Shown here in pieces: positions 54,456-63,714 of a stretch of 64,000 nt of DNA. The notes beneath the pieces are model-generated. The model was not told the DNA's origin. It worked only from the letters and a program-made list of their open reading frames with translations, and did no database searches. Location of the stretch: positions 62,001 to 126,000 of the forward strand of contig NZ_JACJLR010000002.1 of the NCBI RefSeq assembly GCF_016902345.1. Direction: 5' to 3'. The position numbers and the translations under genes are program-made. How positions within the stretch are numbered: the stretch's first letter is position 1; each line of letters opens with the position of its first letter. Source of the DNA: Mediterraneibacter glycyrrhizinilyticus (GTDB lineage: Bacteria > Bacillota > Clostridia > Lachnospirales > Lachnospiraceae).

Positions 54456-55403
54456 TTGAGCGGAAAAAAGAAAAAGCCAAAGATGGAATTCCGGTATTAT
54501 CAGATGCCGGAGGGGGGGAAGGTCTTTGCCCTTCTGGGGGAAAAATGGATCCAACAGTACGGGCGGGACATTGATTATCTCCACTTTCATAATTATATGG
54601 AGATCGGTTACTGTTATGATGGGAGCGGCACGCTCACTCTGGGGAAAAAGGATTACCGGTTTGGCGGAGGTGAATTTACCGTGATACCCCAGAACTATCC
54701 TCATACAACGAACAGTGATGAGGATACGGTAAGCCGCTGGGAATATCTTTTTGTGGATGCGGAGACGATTCTGAAGAATGCAGGAGGCGGGGAATATCCT
54801 CTGCGCACAGAGAGGATGATCCGCAGATTGAACTCCAGGGCGCTGTTCCTCCGGGAAAAGGACTATCCGGAACTTGGTGGGCAGGTGAGAAAAGTCCTTG
54901 ATATCATGCGGATGACAGAAGACTTCTATCAGGAGGAGGCAACAGGGATCCTGACTGCCTTCTTTGCAGGGATCGCCCGGAAGAATGCGGATGATCCGGA
55001 GCGGGTGGAGAGCGGTCTGGAAGGGAGCGGGTTCTCCCTTATGATCGCACAGGTGCTGGAATACATAAACTCGCATTACAGTGAGCCCATCAAGGTGAAA
55101 GAACTTGCGGATCTGTGCCATATCAGTGAGACCCATTTCCGGCGTATCTTTTCGTCTTATATGGACACGAGCCCTCTGGAATATATCAACCAGGTGAGGA
55201 TCCGGATGGCGTGTGAACACTTGAAAAGGACAGATGAACCTGTGGCGGACATTGCTGCAAAATGTGGATTTTCCACTAATTCCACATTTAACAGGAATTT
55301 CAGACAGTTGATGGGGGTGACTCCGATGGAGTGGAGGAGACGCCCGGAAAACTATGAACGTGAACTTCTGAAATTCGACATACACTCTGAGGAAGGATGG
55401 TAA
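54456..55403 (+). CDS. AraC-family regulator with cupin sensor, coupled to MATE
   Basis: Regulator of 315 residues with an N-terminal cupin arm (YLHFHNYMEIGYCYDGSGTLTLGKKDYRF) and an AraC domain (IKVKELADLCHISETHFRRIFSSYMDTSP and EPVADIAAKCGFSTNSTFNRNFRQLMG). The start is probably TTG 54456: AGGTGA, which contains the MATE stop, lies five bases upstream. ATG 54483 is the alternative and lacks a binding site. Coupling to the exporter suggests it controls that gene. A small PH-like membrane protein gene follows eight bases after the stop. Confidence 0.85.
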   Translation: MSGKKKKPKMEFRYYQMPEGGKVFALLGEKWIQQYGRDIDYLHFHNYMEIGYCYDGSGTLTLGKKDYRFGGGEFTVIPQNYPHTTNSDEDTVSRWEYLFVDAETILKNAGGGEYPLRTERMIRRLNSRALFLREKDYPELGGQVRKVLDIMRMTEDFYQEEATGILTAFFAGIARKNADDPERVESGLEGSGFSLMIAQVLEYINSHYSEPIKVKELADLCHISETHFRRIFSSYMDTSPLEYINQVRIRMACEHLKRTDEPVADIAAKCGFSTNSTFNRNFRQLMGVTPMEWRRRPENYERELLKFDIHSEEGW

Positions 55404-55410
55404 AGATAAG

Positions 55411-55926
55411 ATGTATACAGATTATAAGATCGTAACTCAGGTCAAGAGAAAGAAGAAGAGGATGAGCGGCCTTCTTAAAATCACGATGATCGTTTTGACG
55501 GTGCTTTTTGTTCTGATGGGAATCGTATTTTCCAGAGGTTTCATGCTCCCGGGATTTTTGATGGCGCTTCTTTATCTGGTATATGACGTTTTCAGTAAAA
55601 AAGATTACGAATATACACTGGAAAATGGTATGCTGTCGATCGATGTGATCTACGGCGGGAGATACCGCAGGAATAAACATGAACTGAATCTCCAGGAGAT
55701 GGAAGTACTGGCACCGAACTGGCATGATGCTGTGGCAAAATACCGGATCAAGGGCGGAACAGTCCGTCTGCCCAAATATGATTATACTTCCTATGACGAT
55801 GATATTCCTTACTATACGATGATCATCATGGAAAAGCGGAAAAAGATAAAACTGCTGCTTGATCTGAATGATGAGATGATGCAGAAAATCCGCCAGCTGT
55901 GCCCGGGAAAGGTCTTTTTTGCATAA
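55411..55926 (+). CDS. Membrane protein of unknown function (DUF6106-like)
   Basis: Protein of 171 residues. After a basic start (QVKRKKKRMSG) two hydrophobic helices (LLKITMIVLTVLFVLMGIVF and FMLPGFLMALLYLVYDVF) precede a soluble part with YTLENGMLSIDVIYGGRYRR and repeated beta patterns, like a small PH-type domain. It resembles the DUF6106 family, common in Lachnospiraceae. It follows the AraC gene at eight bases and may be in the same transcript. Function unknown. Confidence 0.75.
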   Translation: MYTDYKIVTQVKRKKKRMSGLLKITMIVLTVLFVLMGIVFSRGFMLPGFLMALLYLVYDVFSKKDYEYTLENGMLSIDVIYGGRYRRNKHELNLQEMEVLAPNWHDAVAKYRIKGGTVRLPKYDYTSYDDDIPYYTMIIMEKRKKIKLLLDLNDEMMQKIRQLCPGKVFFA

Positions 55927-56242
55927 AAGAGTTAAGAAAATTTGAACAGATTATAAAAGAAAAATGAAATTTAGGGACTGTTTACGGAGAAAGACAGAAA
56001 AAAATGTTCAAAACTGACGGGGATCAGGGCGGCTGAAGAAAAATGGCAATCTAAAATGAATAAAAAAAGGTTTGTTCTTCTGAGAAAATAGTGCAATATA
56101 GATAATAATGGTTGAAAATGCATATTATACGAACGGTTATGCACACAAATAGCATCGATGCTTTGTTATAATTAATGCATAGGCAATTCAGAGAAAAGGC
56201 AGAAATGGAATTGCTTTTTATCAGAAAAGGAGGACAAGCATT
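55927..56242. promoter_or_regulatory. Gap before the ABC binding protein, with promoter and palindrome
   Basis: AT-rich, no gene. A TATAAT -10 is at 56167-56172; the -35 position (56144-56149, CACAAA) is poor, so an activator may be needed. AGCATCGATGCT, a perfect 12-base palindrome, fills the spacer at 56151-56162. AGGAGGACA lies before the gene. Confidence 0.55.
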
Positions 56243-57556
56243 ATGAAGAGAAGAGTATTTGCAGCATTACTGGCAGGCGCGATGGCACTGTCACTTGCAG
56301 CGTGCGGAAGCGGAGGAAGCGACGATTCCTCAAGCTCAGGCGGCGATTCAGCATCAGGCGGCGACAAGACATTAACCCTGTATGCATGGGATCCGAACTT
56401 CAACATCCCGGCAATGGAAGCAGCAGGAGAGGACTACAAAGAGAATGTAGATCCTGACTTCAACCTCGAGATCGTTGAGCAGTCTGCTTCACAAGATGTT
56501 GAGACAGCAATCACAACAGCTGCATCAGCTGGTGATTACAGCACGCTGCCGGATATCGTTCTTTTCCAGGATCACTACATTCAGCAGTATGTATCTGATT
56601 ATCCGGATGTATGGGTTCCGCTGGATGACGTTGATGTCAACTGGGATGATTTCGCAGCTGAGAAGCTGGATTACTCCACGATTGACGGCGTACATTACGG
56701 AATGCCGGTAGACGGTGGTACTGTTATCTGCGCTTACCGTGTAGACCTTCTGGAGCAGGCTGGACACACGATCGATGAACTGACAGGATGTACCTGGGAT
56801 GAGTTCAAACAGATCGCTCTGGATGTAAAAGAAGCAACTGGCAAGTACATGATGTGTATGAACAGCGATGGTAACGACCTTGTTTACATGATGATGCAGG
56901 CTGAAGGCGTATCACAGTTTAAGGATGGCAAACCGTACATCACTGAGAACGAGACACTTGTTCAGATTGTAGAGACAATCGTTGATTTCGTGAATTCCGG
57001 AATCTGTCTCCTTCCGAACAGCTGGGAGGATTACACAAATACAGCGATCCAGGGAGATCAGGTCGCAGGCGTTATGAACGGTAACTGGATCATCCCGACA
57101 ATCGAGGCAGTTGCAGAGAACAGCGGTAAGTGGGAGATCACGACAATGCCGACATTCTCCGGTGAAGAGGGATATGCAAGTAATGGTGGATCTTCCCTGT
57201 ATATCACATCCAACTGTGATAATGTAGATCTTGCAAAAGATTTCCTTTCCTACACATTCGGCGGAAGCACAGTTACATATGACAATGCGCTGAGAAACGG
57301 CGGTGTTGTTTCTACATATGCACCGGCAGCAGAGACGGAAGTATATCAGGAAGGTGTTGAATACTTCAATAATCAGCCGATCTATGCTGATATCGCTGAG
57401 ATGACAGCAAACGTACAGGTTGTTGAGCAGAGCCCGTATCACTACTCCGCACGTAACTATGTCGGATCCGCGATCGTTAACATCATCAACGGCGCAGACA
57501 CGATGACAGCTCTTCAGGAAGCAGAAGACCAGCTTAATTTCGAGATGGGCAACTAA
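56243..57556 (+). CDS. Sugar ABC transporter substrate-binding lipoprotein
   Basis: Extracellular solute-binding protein of 437 residues, family 1 (oligosaccharides). A type II signal peptide (FAALLAGAMALSLAACG) leads to a lipid-modified Cys in the LAAC box, then a Gly/Ser/Asp linker and the two-lobe binding domain (LTLYAWDPNF, DIVLFQDHYIQQYV, CAYRVDLLEQAGHTIDELTGCTWDEFKQIA, AGVMNGNWIIPTIE). It is first in an operon with two permeases. A hairpin between it and the permease genes may lower permease expression. No ATPase is in the cluster, so a shared MsiK/MalK-like ATPase must be used. Likely cargo: a galactoside, from the nearby lacZ. Confidence 0.93.
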   Translation: MKRRVFAALLAGAMALSLAACGSGGSDDSSSSGGDSASGGDKTLTLYAWDPNFNIPAMEAAGEDYKENVDPDFNLEIVEQSASQDVETAITTAASAGDYSTLPDIVLFQDHYIQQYVSDYPDVWVPLDDVDVNWDDFAAEKLDYSTIDGVHYGMPVDGGTVICAYRVDLLEQAGHTIDELTGCTWDEFKQIALDVKEATGKYMMCMNSDGNDLVYMMMQAEGVSQFKDGKPYITENETLVQIVETIVDFVNSGICLLPNSWEDYTNTAIQGDQVAGVMNGNWIIPTIEAVAENSGKWEITTMPTFSGEEGYASNGGSSLYITSNCDNVDLAKDFLSYTFGGSTVTYDNALRNGGVVSTYAPAAETEVYQEGVEYFNNQPIYADIAEMTANVQVVEQSPYHYSARNYVGSAIVNIINGADTMTALQEAEDQLNFEMGN

Positions 57557-57601
57557 TTTCTGACAATAAAAAAGAGAACGCTAAAGAGTAAATGTGAGAC
57601 A

Positions 57602-57635
57602 AGGCGGGGGACGGACTGATCCGTTCCCCCCGCCT
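57602..57635 (+). terminator. Attenuator hairpin between binding protein and permease
   Basis: AGGCGGGGGACGG pairs with CCGTTCCCCCCGCCT (small bulge) across a six-base loop, followed by TTTA. Partial termination here would give more binding protein than permease. Confidence 0.7.
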
Positions 57636-57659
57636 GTTTATAAAAGGAGGGGCTCTTAC

Positions 57660-58559
57660 GTGAACAATAAAAAGAAGATGACGCTGCTGCAGAAGCAGTC
57701 GGCAGCAGGATGGGTATTTCTGCTTCCAGGCACCATCCTGATTGCGATCGCGGCTTTCTGGCCGATGATCCAGGCATTTATCATGTCGCTGCAGACCGGA
57801 TCCAGCGCAAATATGACCTGGTCTGAACCGATTTTTAACAATTACGTACGAATGTTCTCAGATAAGCTGTTCCTGCGTTCCGTAGGAAATACTTTTCTGT
57901 ATCTTATAATTCAGGTGCCGATCATGCTGATCCTTGCGATCCTCCTGGCACAGCTTCTGAATAACAGAGATTTGAGATTTAAAGGTTTGTTCCGTACCTG
58001 TGTATTTCTGCCCTGTGCGATTTCACTGGTATCCTACTCCATTATCTTTAAGTCCCTGTTTGCAACAGAAGGCCTGATCAACACGATCCTGGTCAATATC
58101 GGTATCTTTCAGGAAAACTATAATTTCCTTGGGAATGCTGCAAGTGCGAAGGCTGTTATCATTATTGCACTGATCTGGAGATGGACAGGATATAATATGG
58201 TATTCTATCTCGCAGGCTTGCAGAATATCGAGTATTCCGTATATGAAGCGGCGAAGATTGATGGTGCTAACGGATGGCAGACATTCTGGGGAATCACTGT
58301 TCCGCTTCTGAGACCTACGATCGTTATGACATTCATCATGTCGATCAATGGTACACTGCAGTTGTACGATGAGTCAGTCAACCTGACAAATGGTGGTCCT
58401 GCAAACGCGACAATCACCATGTCACACTACATTTATAATAACTCGTTGGGACAGGGCGTTGCAAACTTTGGTTATGCGTGTGCGATGTCGTTCTTTGTAT
58501 TTATCGTCGTGGGTATCCTGGCGTTAATCAACATGAAAGTAGGTGATACACGTGACTGA
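57660..58559 (+). CDS. Sugar ABC transporter permease 1 (MalF-type)
   Basis: Membrane subunit of 299 residues with six predicted helices. The EAA loop, which docks the ATPase, is YEAAKIDGANGWQTFWGITVPLLRP. The start is GTG 57660 behind AAAGGAGGGG; ATG/other codons upstream in the open frame overlap the attenuator hairpin. The stop overlaps the second permease, so the two are translationally coupled. Confidence 0.92.
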   Translation: MNNKKKMTLLQKQSAAGWVFLLPGTILIAIAAFWPMIQAFIMSLQTGSSANMTWSEPIFNNYVRMFSDKLFLRSVGNTFLYLIIQVPIMLILAILLAQLLNNRDLRFKGLFRTCVFLPCAISLVSYSIIFKSLFATEGLINTILVNIGIFQENYNFLGNAASAKAVIIIALIWRWTGYNMVFYLAGLQNIEYSVYEAAKIDGANGWQTFWGITVPLLRPTIVMTFIMSINGTLQLYDESVNLTNGGPANATITMSHYIYNNSLGQGVANFGYACAMSFFVFIVVGILALINMKVGDTRD

Positions 58560-59382
58560 GAAGAAGAACAGAAGTATGATCCAGCGTCGGTTGATTCCGA
58601 CATATATTTTCCTGACTATCTGGTCATTTATATCAATTTTCCCGTTTTACTGGATGATTTCTGCTGCAACGAACGAATCTATTGATGTGGCACGTGGAAA
58701 GATAATCCCTGGCACTTATGCATTGCAGAATTTTCAGAATCTGATCCAGAATAATGACCTCTGGGGCGCAATGGGCAACTCTTTTCTGTATTCAATCGTG
58801 CAGACCATTCTTGCCCTGCTGATCTGTTCACTTGCTGGATTTGGTTTTGAGCTCTATCACGACAAAGGGAAGGATATTGTATTTTCAATCCTTCTTCTTG
58901 CGATGATGGTTCCGCAGGTTGCAACTATGATCCCCCTGTTTAAACTGTTATCATCCTTAAAGCTGTTAAACACTGTATGGGGATTTATCCTTCCGTCTAT
59001 TTCAACGCCGTTCCTGATCATGCTGTTCCGACAAAATTCGAGGAACTTCCCGATTGATACTATGGAAGCGGCGCGTATTGACGGGCTGAATGAGTTCCAG
59101 ATCTTCTACCGCATGTATATGCCGATGATGAAATCTACATATGCTGCTGCAGCGGTTATCACATTCATGAATGCATGGAACTCATACCTCTGGCCAAGAG
59201 TAATGCTGACTGATCCGGATGCGCAGACAATGCCGCTGTTGATCGCAAATCTTGCCTCCGGATACACAACGGACTACGGTCTGCTTATGATGGGCGTACT
59301 TTTCTGCTCTGTTCCGACAATGGTCGTATTCTTTATTCTTCAGAAACAGTTTGCAGAAGGTATCACAGGTGCGGTCAAATAG
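58552..59382 (+). CDS. Sugar ABC transporter permease 2 (MalG-type)
   Basis: Membrane subunit of 276 residues with six helices and the EAA loop MEAARIDGLNEFQIFYRMYMPMMKST. The start is probably GTG 58552, with AGGTGA upstream; GTG 58543 in the same frame is possible. Overlaps the first permease by eight bases. A terminator follows, so the operon is binding protein plus two permeases. Confidence 0.92.
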   Translation: MTEKKNRSMIQRRLIPTYIFLTIWSFISIFPFYWMISAATNESIDVARGKIIPGTYALQNFQNLIQNNDLWGAMGNSFLYSIVQTILALLICSLAGFGFELYHDKGKDIVFSILLLAMMVPQVATMIPLFKLLSSLKLLNTVWGFILPSISTPFLIMLFRQNSRNFPIDTMEAARIDGLNEFQIFYRMYMPMMKSTYAAAAVITFMNAWNSYLWPRVMLTDPDAQTMPLLIANLASGYTTDYGLLMMGVLFCSVPTMVVFFILQKQFAEGITGAVK

Positions 59383-59399
59383 TAAAAACTGCAGATATG

Positions 59400-59437
59400 A
59401 AAGAAAGAGCTCCGCAAAAGCGGAAGCTCTTTCTTTA
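59400..59437 (+). terminator. Terminator of the ABC transporter operon
   Basis: AAAGAAAGAGC-TCCGC pairs with GCGGA-AGCTCTTTCTTT across a four-base loop (one bulge), then an AT-rich tract. Confidence 0.85.
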
Positions 59438-59450
59438 TATACTGCGATTT

Positions 59451-60257
59451 TCAGTTCAGTCTGCGGAATTCGAGAGGCGTGAATCCTGTGTGCTTTTTAA
59501 AGACTGCAATGAAATGGCTGGGGTCCGAGAAACCGGTCCTTGCTGCGATCTCACGGACTTCGAGGCGCAGTTTCATGATCAGGAGTTCTTTTGCCTTACT
59601 GATCCTAAATGAAGTGAGATATTCGTAGGGAGAGCAGTTCAGAAAGCGCCGGAAGAGCCTGGAAAGATACTGGGGGGTGATATAGACCAGGCGGCTGAGT
59701 TCCTCTACAGTTAGTTCCTGGTAGTAATGTATTTCAATTTCTTTTATCACAGGAGCCACATACCTCTGGTAGAGAGGATCTTCCGCCAGCCTGCGGCTCT
59801 GGATCCCATCCACAAAATTCATCAGAAGACTGTAACAGTCGATGGACAGGCCTTTCTCGTCGATCGGGCGGACGTCATATTTTTTCAGGCTTTCCTGAAC
59901 CAGGGAGGCGATGCGCAGTCCCTGGTCCTTTTCCACGAATATGACTCTGCGGTTTCCCAGCATCTGCGGGATGCTGCTCTCGATCGTACCTGTGAAAGTG
60001 GCGAATATGGTCAGCCATTTCTCTTTTGTCTTTTCATAGGAATGCTGGACAGAGGGGGCGAAAAGGATTCCTTCGTTCTCGTGGAGCGTATAAATTTTCT
60101 CTTCTGCTGTTACCCGTCCCTCTCCGTATTCAGTCTGAAGATAATGATAGAAGGGGTAGCCTTTGGGACGCAGGACGCGGTCCTGTTCCCATCCGTTTCC
60201 GAGGGAGTCAAAGGCCAGCGGCTCCGTCACCGGAGTGCTTCTGAAAAATATGGACAT
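59451..60257 (-). CDS. AraC-family regulator
   Basis: Regulator of 268 residues with a cupin-like arm (YHYLQTEYGEGRVTAEEKIYTLHENEGILFAP) and an AraC domain (LTVEELSRLVYITPQYLSRLFRRFL and LEVREIAARTGFSDPSHFIAVFKKHTG). It lies between the ABC transporter operon (convergent) and lacZ (divergent), so it is the likely activator of one or both. The shared 181-base gap with lacZ holds a TATACT box near 60333. Confidence 0.88.
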   Translation of the reverse strand: MSIFFRSTPVTEPLAFDSLGNGWEQDRVLRPKGYPFYHYLQTEYGEGRVTAEEKIYTLHENEGILFAPSVQHSYEKTKEKWLTIFATFTGTIESSIPQMLGNRRVIFVEKDQGLRIASLVQESLKKYDVRPIDEKGLSIDCYSLLMNFVDGIQSRRLAEDPLYQRYVAPVIKEIEIHYYQELTVEELSRLVYITPQYLSRLFRRFLNCSPYEYLTSFRISKAKELLIMKLRLEVREIAARTGFSDPSHFIAVFKKHTGFTPLEFRRLN

Positions 60258-60438
60258 AAATTTATCACCTGTTTCGAAATATTATATTACTTAGTTTAAC
60301 ATACGATACACAGAGATGTCTATCTGTATTATACTGTAAGCAAGATGTGAAAGATGCTGCGTGTGGAGTTGTGATTACATGTATGATCCGGGCGCAGTGC
60401 AACACTGAGTCAGATGATCAAAAAAGGAGGAAAAAGAT

Positions 60439-63400
60439 ATGAGCAGATTTGATTATCAGAAAGTAAAAGATCCACAGTATTTCCGGGAGGGGAGAATGGA
60501 CGCACATTCGGATCACGCATATTATGCTTCTGCAGAGGATGCGGCGGAAAAGGAATGTGTTTTTACCGAAAGTCTGAACGGACTGTGGAAATTCCACTAT
60601 GCGAAAAATTATATGTCTACGATTCCGGGATTCGAGACAGAAGAGTACGACTGCAGAAGCTGGGATGATATCCATGTTCCCGCCCACATCCAGCTGGAAG
60701 GCTATGATGTCCCTCAGTATGCCAATACACAGTATCCCTGGGAGGGACATGAGGAGATCGAGCCGGGAGAGATTCCGGAACGCTTCAATCCTGTGGCAAG
60801 CTATGTGAAATATTTCGAGGTGCCGGAGCACATGAAAGGAAAAAGGCTTTTTGTTTCTTTCCAGGGAGCGGAGAGCGGGCTTGCACTCTGGCTGAACGGA
60901 GAGTTTATCGGGTACAGCGAGGATACGTTTACTCCTTCGGAGTTTGAACTGACAGATTATGTGAAAGATGGTGTGAACAAGCTTGCAGCACAGGTGTTCA
61001 AGTGGACGTCCAGCAGCTGGTGTGAGGATCAGGATTTTTACAGATTTTCAGGACTCTATCGTGACGTGTACCTGTATACGGTGCCGGATGTACATATCCG
61101 TGATCTGCGGATCCGTGCGATCCCGGATGAGACACTGACAAAAGGAGAGCTGGAGATCCGTGCGGAAGCCTGGGGAAAAGGAAAGGCGAAAGTCAGACTA
61201 TCGGATGGCAACGTTTCGTTTGAGGAAGAATTCTCTCTGGATGACGGCGGCATCACGATGAACATAGAGAATCCGGCGCTTTGGAGTGCGGAAGTTCCGA
61301 ATCTTTATGATCTGGTGATCGAAGTATATGACGAGGCGGGAGCTCTTCAGGAGTTCATTCCGGAAAAGGTTGGATTCAGACGGTTTGAGATGAAGAACAG
61401 TATTATGACGCTGAACGGAAAGAGGATCGTGTTCAAAGGTGCGAACCGCCATGAATTCAGCTCTGTGACAGGACGTCATGTCTCTGAGGAGGAACTGATC
61501 AAAGATATCGTGACCATGAAGCAGAACAATATCAATGCCATCCGCACCTGTCATTATCCGGATGCTTCCCCGCTGTACAGGCTGTGCGACGAGTATGGAC
61601 TGTACCTGATCGATGAGACGAACCTGGAGTCTCACGGTTCCTGGGACACGGTTCACGAGACAGGCGATACGTCCGGCATCGTGCCGAATGACAGGCCGGA
61701 GTGGCTGGATATGATGATTGACCGCGCAAATTCCATGTACCAGAGAGACAAGAATCATCCGGCGATCCTGATCTGGTCCTGTGGAAACGAATCCTACGGA
61801 GGAAAGGACATTTTTGAGATGTCGCAGTTTTTCCGGAAGGAAGACCCGACCCGCCTTGTACACTATGAAGGCCTTTTCCATGACCGCCGATACAATGACA
61901 CCAGCGATATGGAGAGTCAGATGTATCCGACGGTGGCTTCCATCAAAGAATTCCTGGCAAAAGACCGGAGCAAGCCGTTTATCTGCTGTGAGTATACTCA
62001 TGCTATGGGAAATTCCTGTGGTGCAATGCACAAATACACGGATCTTACTGACACAGAACCTCTTTATCAGGGGGGATTTATCTGGGATTATATCGATCAG
62101 ACACTCTACAAAAAGGACCGCTACGGAAAAGAATTCCAGGCATACGGCGGAGATTTCGGCGAACGTCCGACAGATTACGAGTTCAGTGCAAATGGTATTG
62201 TCTATGGAGGAGAGAGAGAAGCTTCCCCGAAGATGCAGGAGGTGAAGTTTAACTATCAGAACATTACCGCGGAAGTAGGGCGGGAAAATGTACGTGTGGT
62301 GAATAAGAACCTCTTTGTCAATACAGACACCTTTGACTGCGTTGTGACGGTAGAGCGGGATGGAAAACTGATCCGTGAGGCTTTCCTTGAGACAGATGTG
62401 GAGCCCCTTAGTGAGAAGACCTATGCGCTGCCGCTGCCTGAGGAGAAGAAGGCAGGGGAGTATGCGGTCACAGTATCCTTCCGGCTTAAGGAGGACAAGA
62501 TCTGGGCAAAGGCAGGCCATGAGGTCGCATTCGGACAGTATGTCTACACAGTAGAAGGGGAGAAAAAATCCTGTGACAGAGAGATCGAAGTGATCCGGAG
62601 CACACATAATATCGGTGTCCGGGGAGAGCACTTTGAGGTGATATTCTCCGGGCTCAACGGTGGTCTTGCCTCCTATAAATATGCCGGGAAAGAGATGATG
62701 GAGATGATCCCGAAGCCGAATTTCTGGAGAGCTCCTACAGACAATGACAACGGCAATCATATGCCGGCAAGATATGCGCAGTGGAAGATCGCAAGCCTTT
62801 ATGCGACGCACAAAGACTACCGGGAGAACACATATGCGACGATCATCAAACCGGAACTGGAGGTAAACGGCAATACAGCAACTGTGACCTTTACCTACCT
62901 GCTCCCGACCATCCCGGAAAGCAAGTGCACTCTGTCTTACGAAGTGGACGGAGACGGAAAAGTGAAGACCACACTTTCCTATGATCCGGTAAAAGAACTG
63001 GGAGATATGCCCGAGTTCGGCGTGATGTTCAAGCTCAATGCAGACTATGACCATCTGGAATGGTACGGAATGGGACCGGAAGAGACTTATGCGGACAGAC
63101 AGAGAGGTGCAAAACTCGGAATTTACCGGAATCTGGTGAAAGAGAATGTGGCGTCCTATATTGTGCCGCAGGAATGCGGGGCAAAAATTGGCGTTCGCTA
63201 CGCAAAAGTGACAGACCGCAAAGGCAGAGGCATGCTCTTCGAGATGGATGAAAAGAGCGGACCGATGATGTTCTCTGCCCTGCCGTACACACCTCATGAG
63301 ATGGAAAATGCAAGACATCCCTATGAACTTCCTGAAGTACACTATACGGTGGTACGCGCAGCGCTGGGACAGATGGGTATTGCAGGCGATGACAGCTGGG

Positions 63401-63477
63401 GAGCGCCGACGCATCCGGAATATCTGCTGAAAGCGGATGAAAAGATGGAATTCTCCTTCTCTTTTAAGGGAATCTGA
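60439..63477 (+). CDS. lacZ: Beta-galactosidase, glycoside hydrolase family 2
   Basis: Cytoplasmic GH2 enzyme of 1012 residues with no signal peptide, same length and domain order as E. coli LacZ: sugar-binding domain (about 40-210), immunoglobulin-like domain, TIM barrel, and C-terminal beta-galactosidase small chain. The acid/base is Glu451 in WSCGNESYGG and the nucleophile Glu518 in FICCEYTHAMGN, both intact. Substrate-binding CHYPDASPLY is also present. AAAAGGAGGAAAAAG precedes ATG. With the ABC importer and AraC gene it forms a galactoside-use locus. Confidence 0.96.
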   Translation: MSRFDYQKVKDPQYFREGRMDAHSDHAYYASAEDAAEKECVFTESLNGLWKFHYAKNYMSTIPGFETEEYDCRSWDDIHVPAHIQLEGYDVPQYANTQYPWEGHEEIEPGEIPERFNPVASYVKYFEVPEHMKGKRLFVSFQGAESGLALWLNGEFIGYSEDTFTPSEFELTDYVKDGVNKLAAQVFKWTSSSWCEDQDFYRFSGLYRDVYLYTVPDVHIRDLRIRAIPDETLTKGELEIRAEAWGKGKAKVRLSDGNVSFEEEFSLDDGGITMNIENPALWSAEVPNLYDLVIEVYDEAGALQEFIPEKVGFRRFEMKNSIMTLNGKRIVFKGANRHEFSSVTGRHVSEEELIKDIVTMKQNNINAIRTCHYPDASPLYRLCDEYGLYLIDETNLESHGSWDTVHETGDTSGIVPNDRPEWLDMMIDRANSMYQRDKNHPAILIWSCGNESYGGKDIFEMSQFFRKEDPTRLVHYEGLFHDRRYNDTSDMESQMYPTVASIKEFLAKDRSKPFICCEYTHAMGNSCGAMHKYTDLTDTEPLYQGGFIWDYIDQTLYKKDRYGKEFQAYGGDFGERPTDYEFSANGIVYGGEREASPKMQEVKFNYQNITAEVGRENVRVVNKNLFVNTDTFDCVVTVERDGKLIREAFLETDVEPLSEKTYALPLPEEKKAGEYAVTVSFRLKEDKIWAKAGHEVAFGQYVYTVEGEKKSCDREIEVIRSTHNIGVRGEHFEVIFSGLNGGLASYKYAGKEMMEMIPKPNFWRAPTDNDNGNHMPARYAQWKIASLYATHKDYRENTYATIIKPELEVNGNTATVTFTYLLPTIPESKCTLSYEVDGDGKVKTTLSYDPVKELGDMPEFGVMFKLNADYDHLEWYGMGPEETYADRQRGAKLGIYRNLVKENVASYIVPQECGAKIGVRYAKVTDRKGRGMLFEMDEKSGPMMFSALPYTPHEMENARHPYELPEVHYTVVRAALGQMGIAGDDSWGAPTHPEYLLKADEKMEFSFSFKGI

Positions 63478-63519
63478 GCCGTTCCGTTTGACTGCGGATC
63501 AAAATATAAGAGTTTAATG

Positions 63520-63554
63520 AAAAGCACATCTTCAAAGCGAAGGTGTGCTTTTCT
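63520..63554 (+). terminator. Terminator after lacZ
   Basis: AAAAGCACATCTTC pairs with GAAGGTGTGCTTTT (one G-T pair) with a short loop and TTTT. Confidence 0.88.
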
Positions 63555-63714
63555 GCGCTGTATGTCATGTTTGAAAATGCAATACAGAGGTTCTTCCATG
63601 CACTGTTTTTGTTGAGCGGAGATTGTATAATATGTAATATATTCGGACGCAGTTCTCTTTAAAATTGGTGAAATCTCCCAATTGGAGAAAGCGGAATGGA
63701 AGAGGAGGATGGAA

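Noticed and set aside
61198-63414. 738-codon open frame antisense to lacZ
   Set aside because: It lies wholly inside an intact GH2 gene, has no ribosome binding site or recognisable domain, and is a side effect of codon use.
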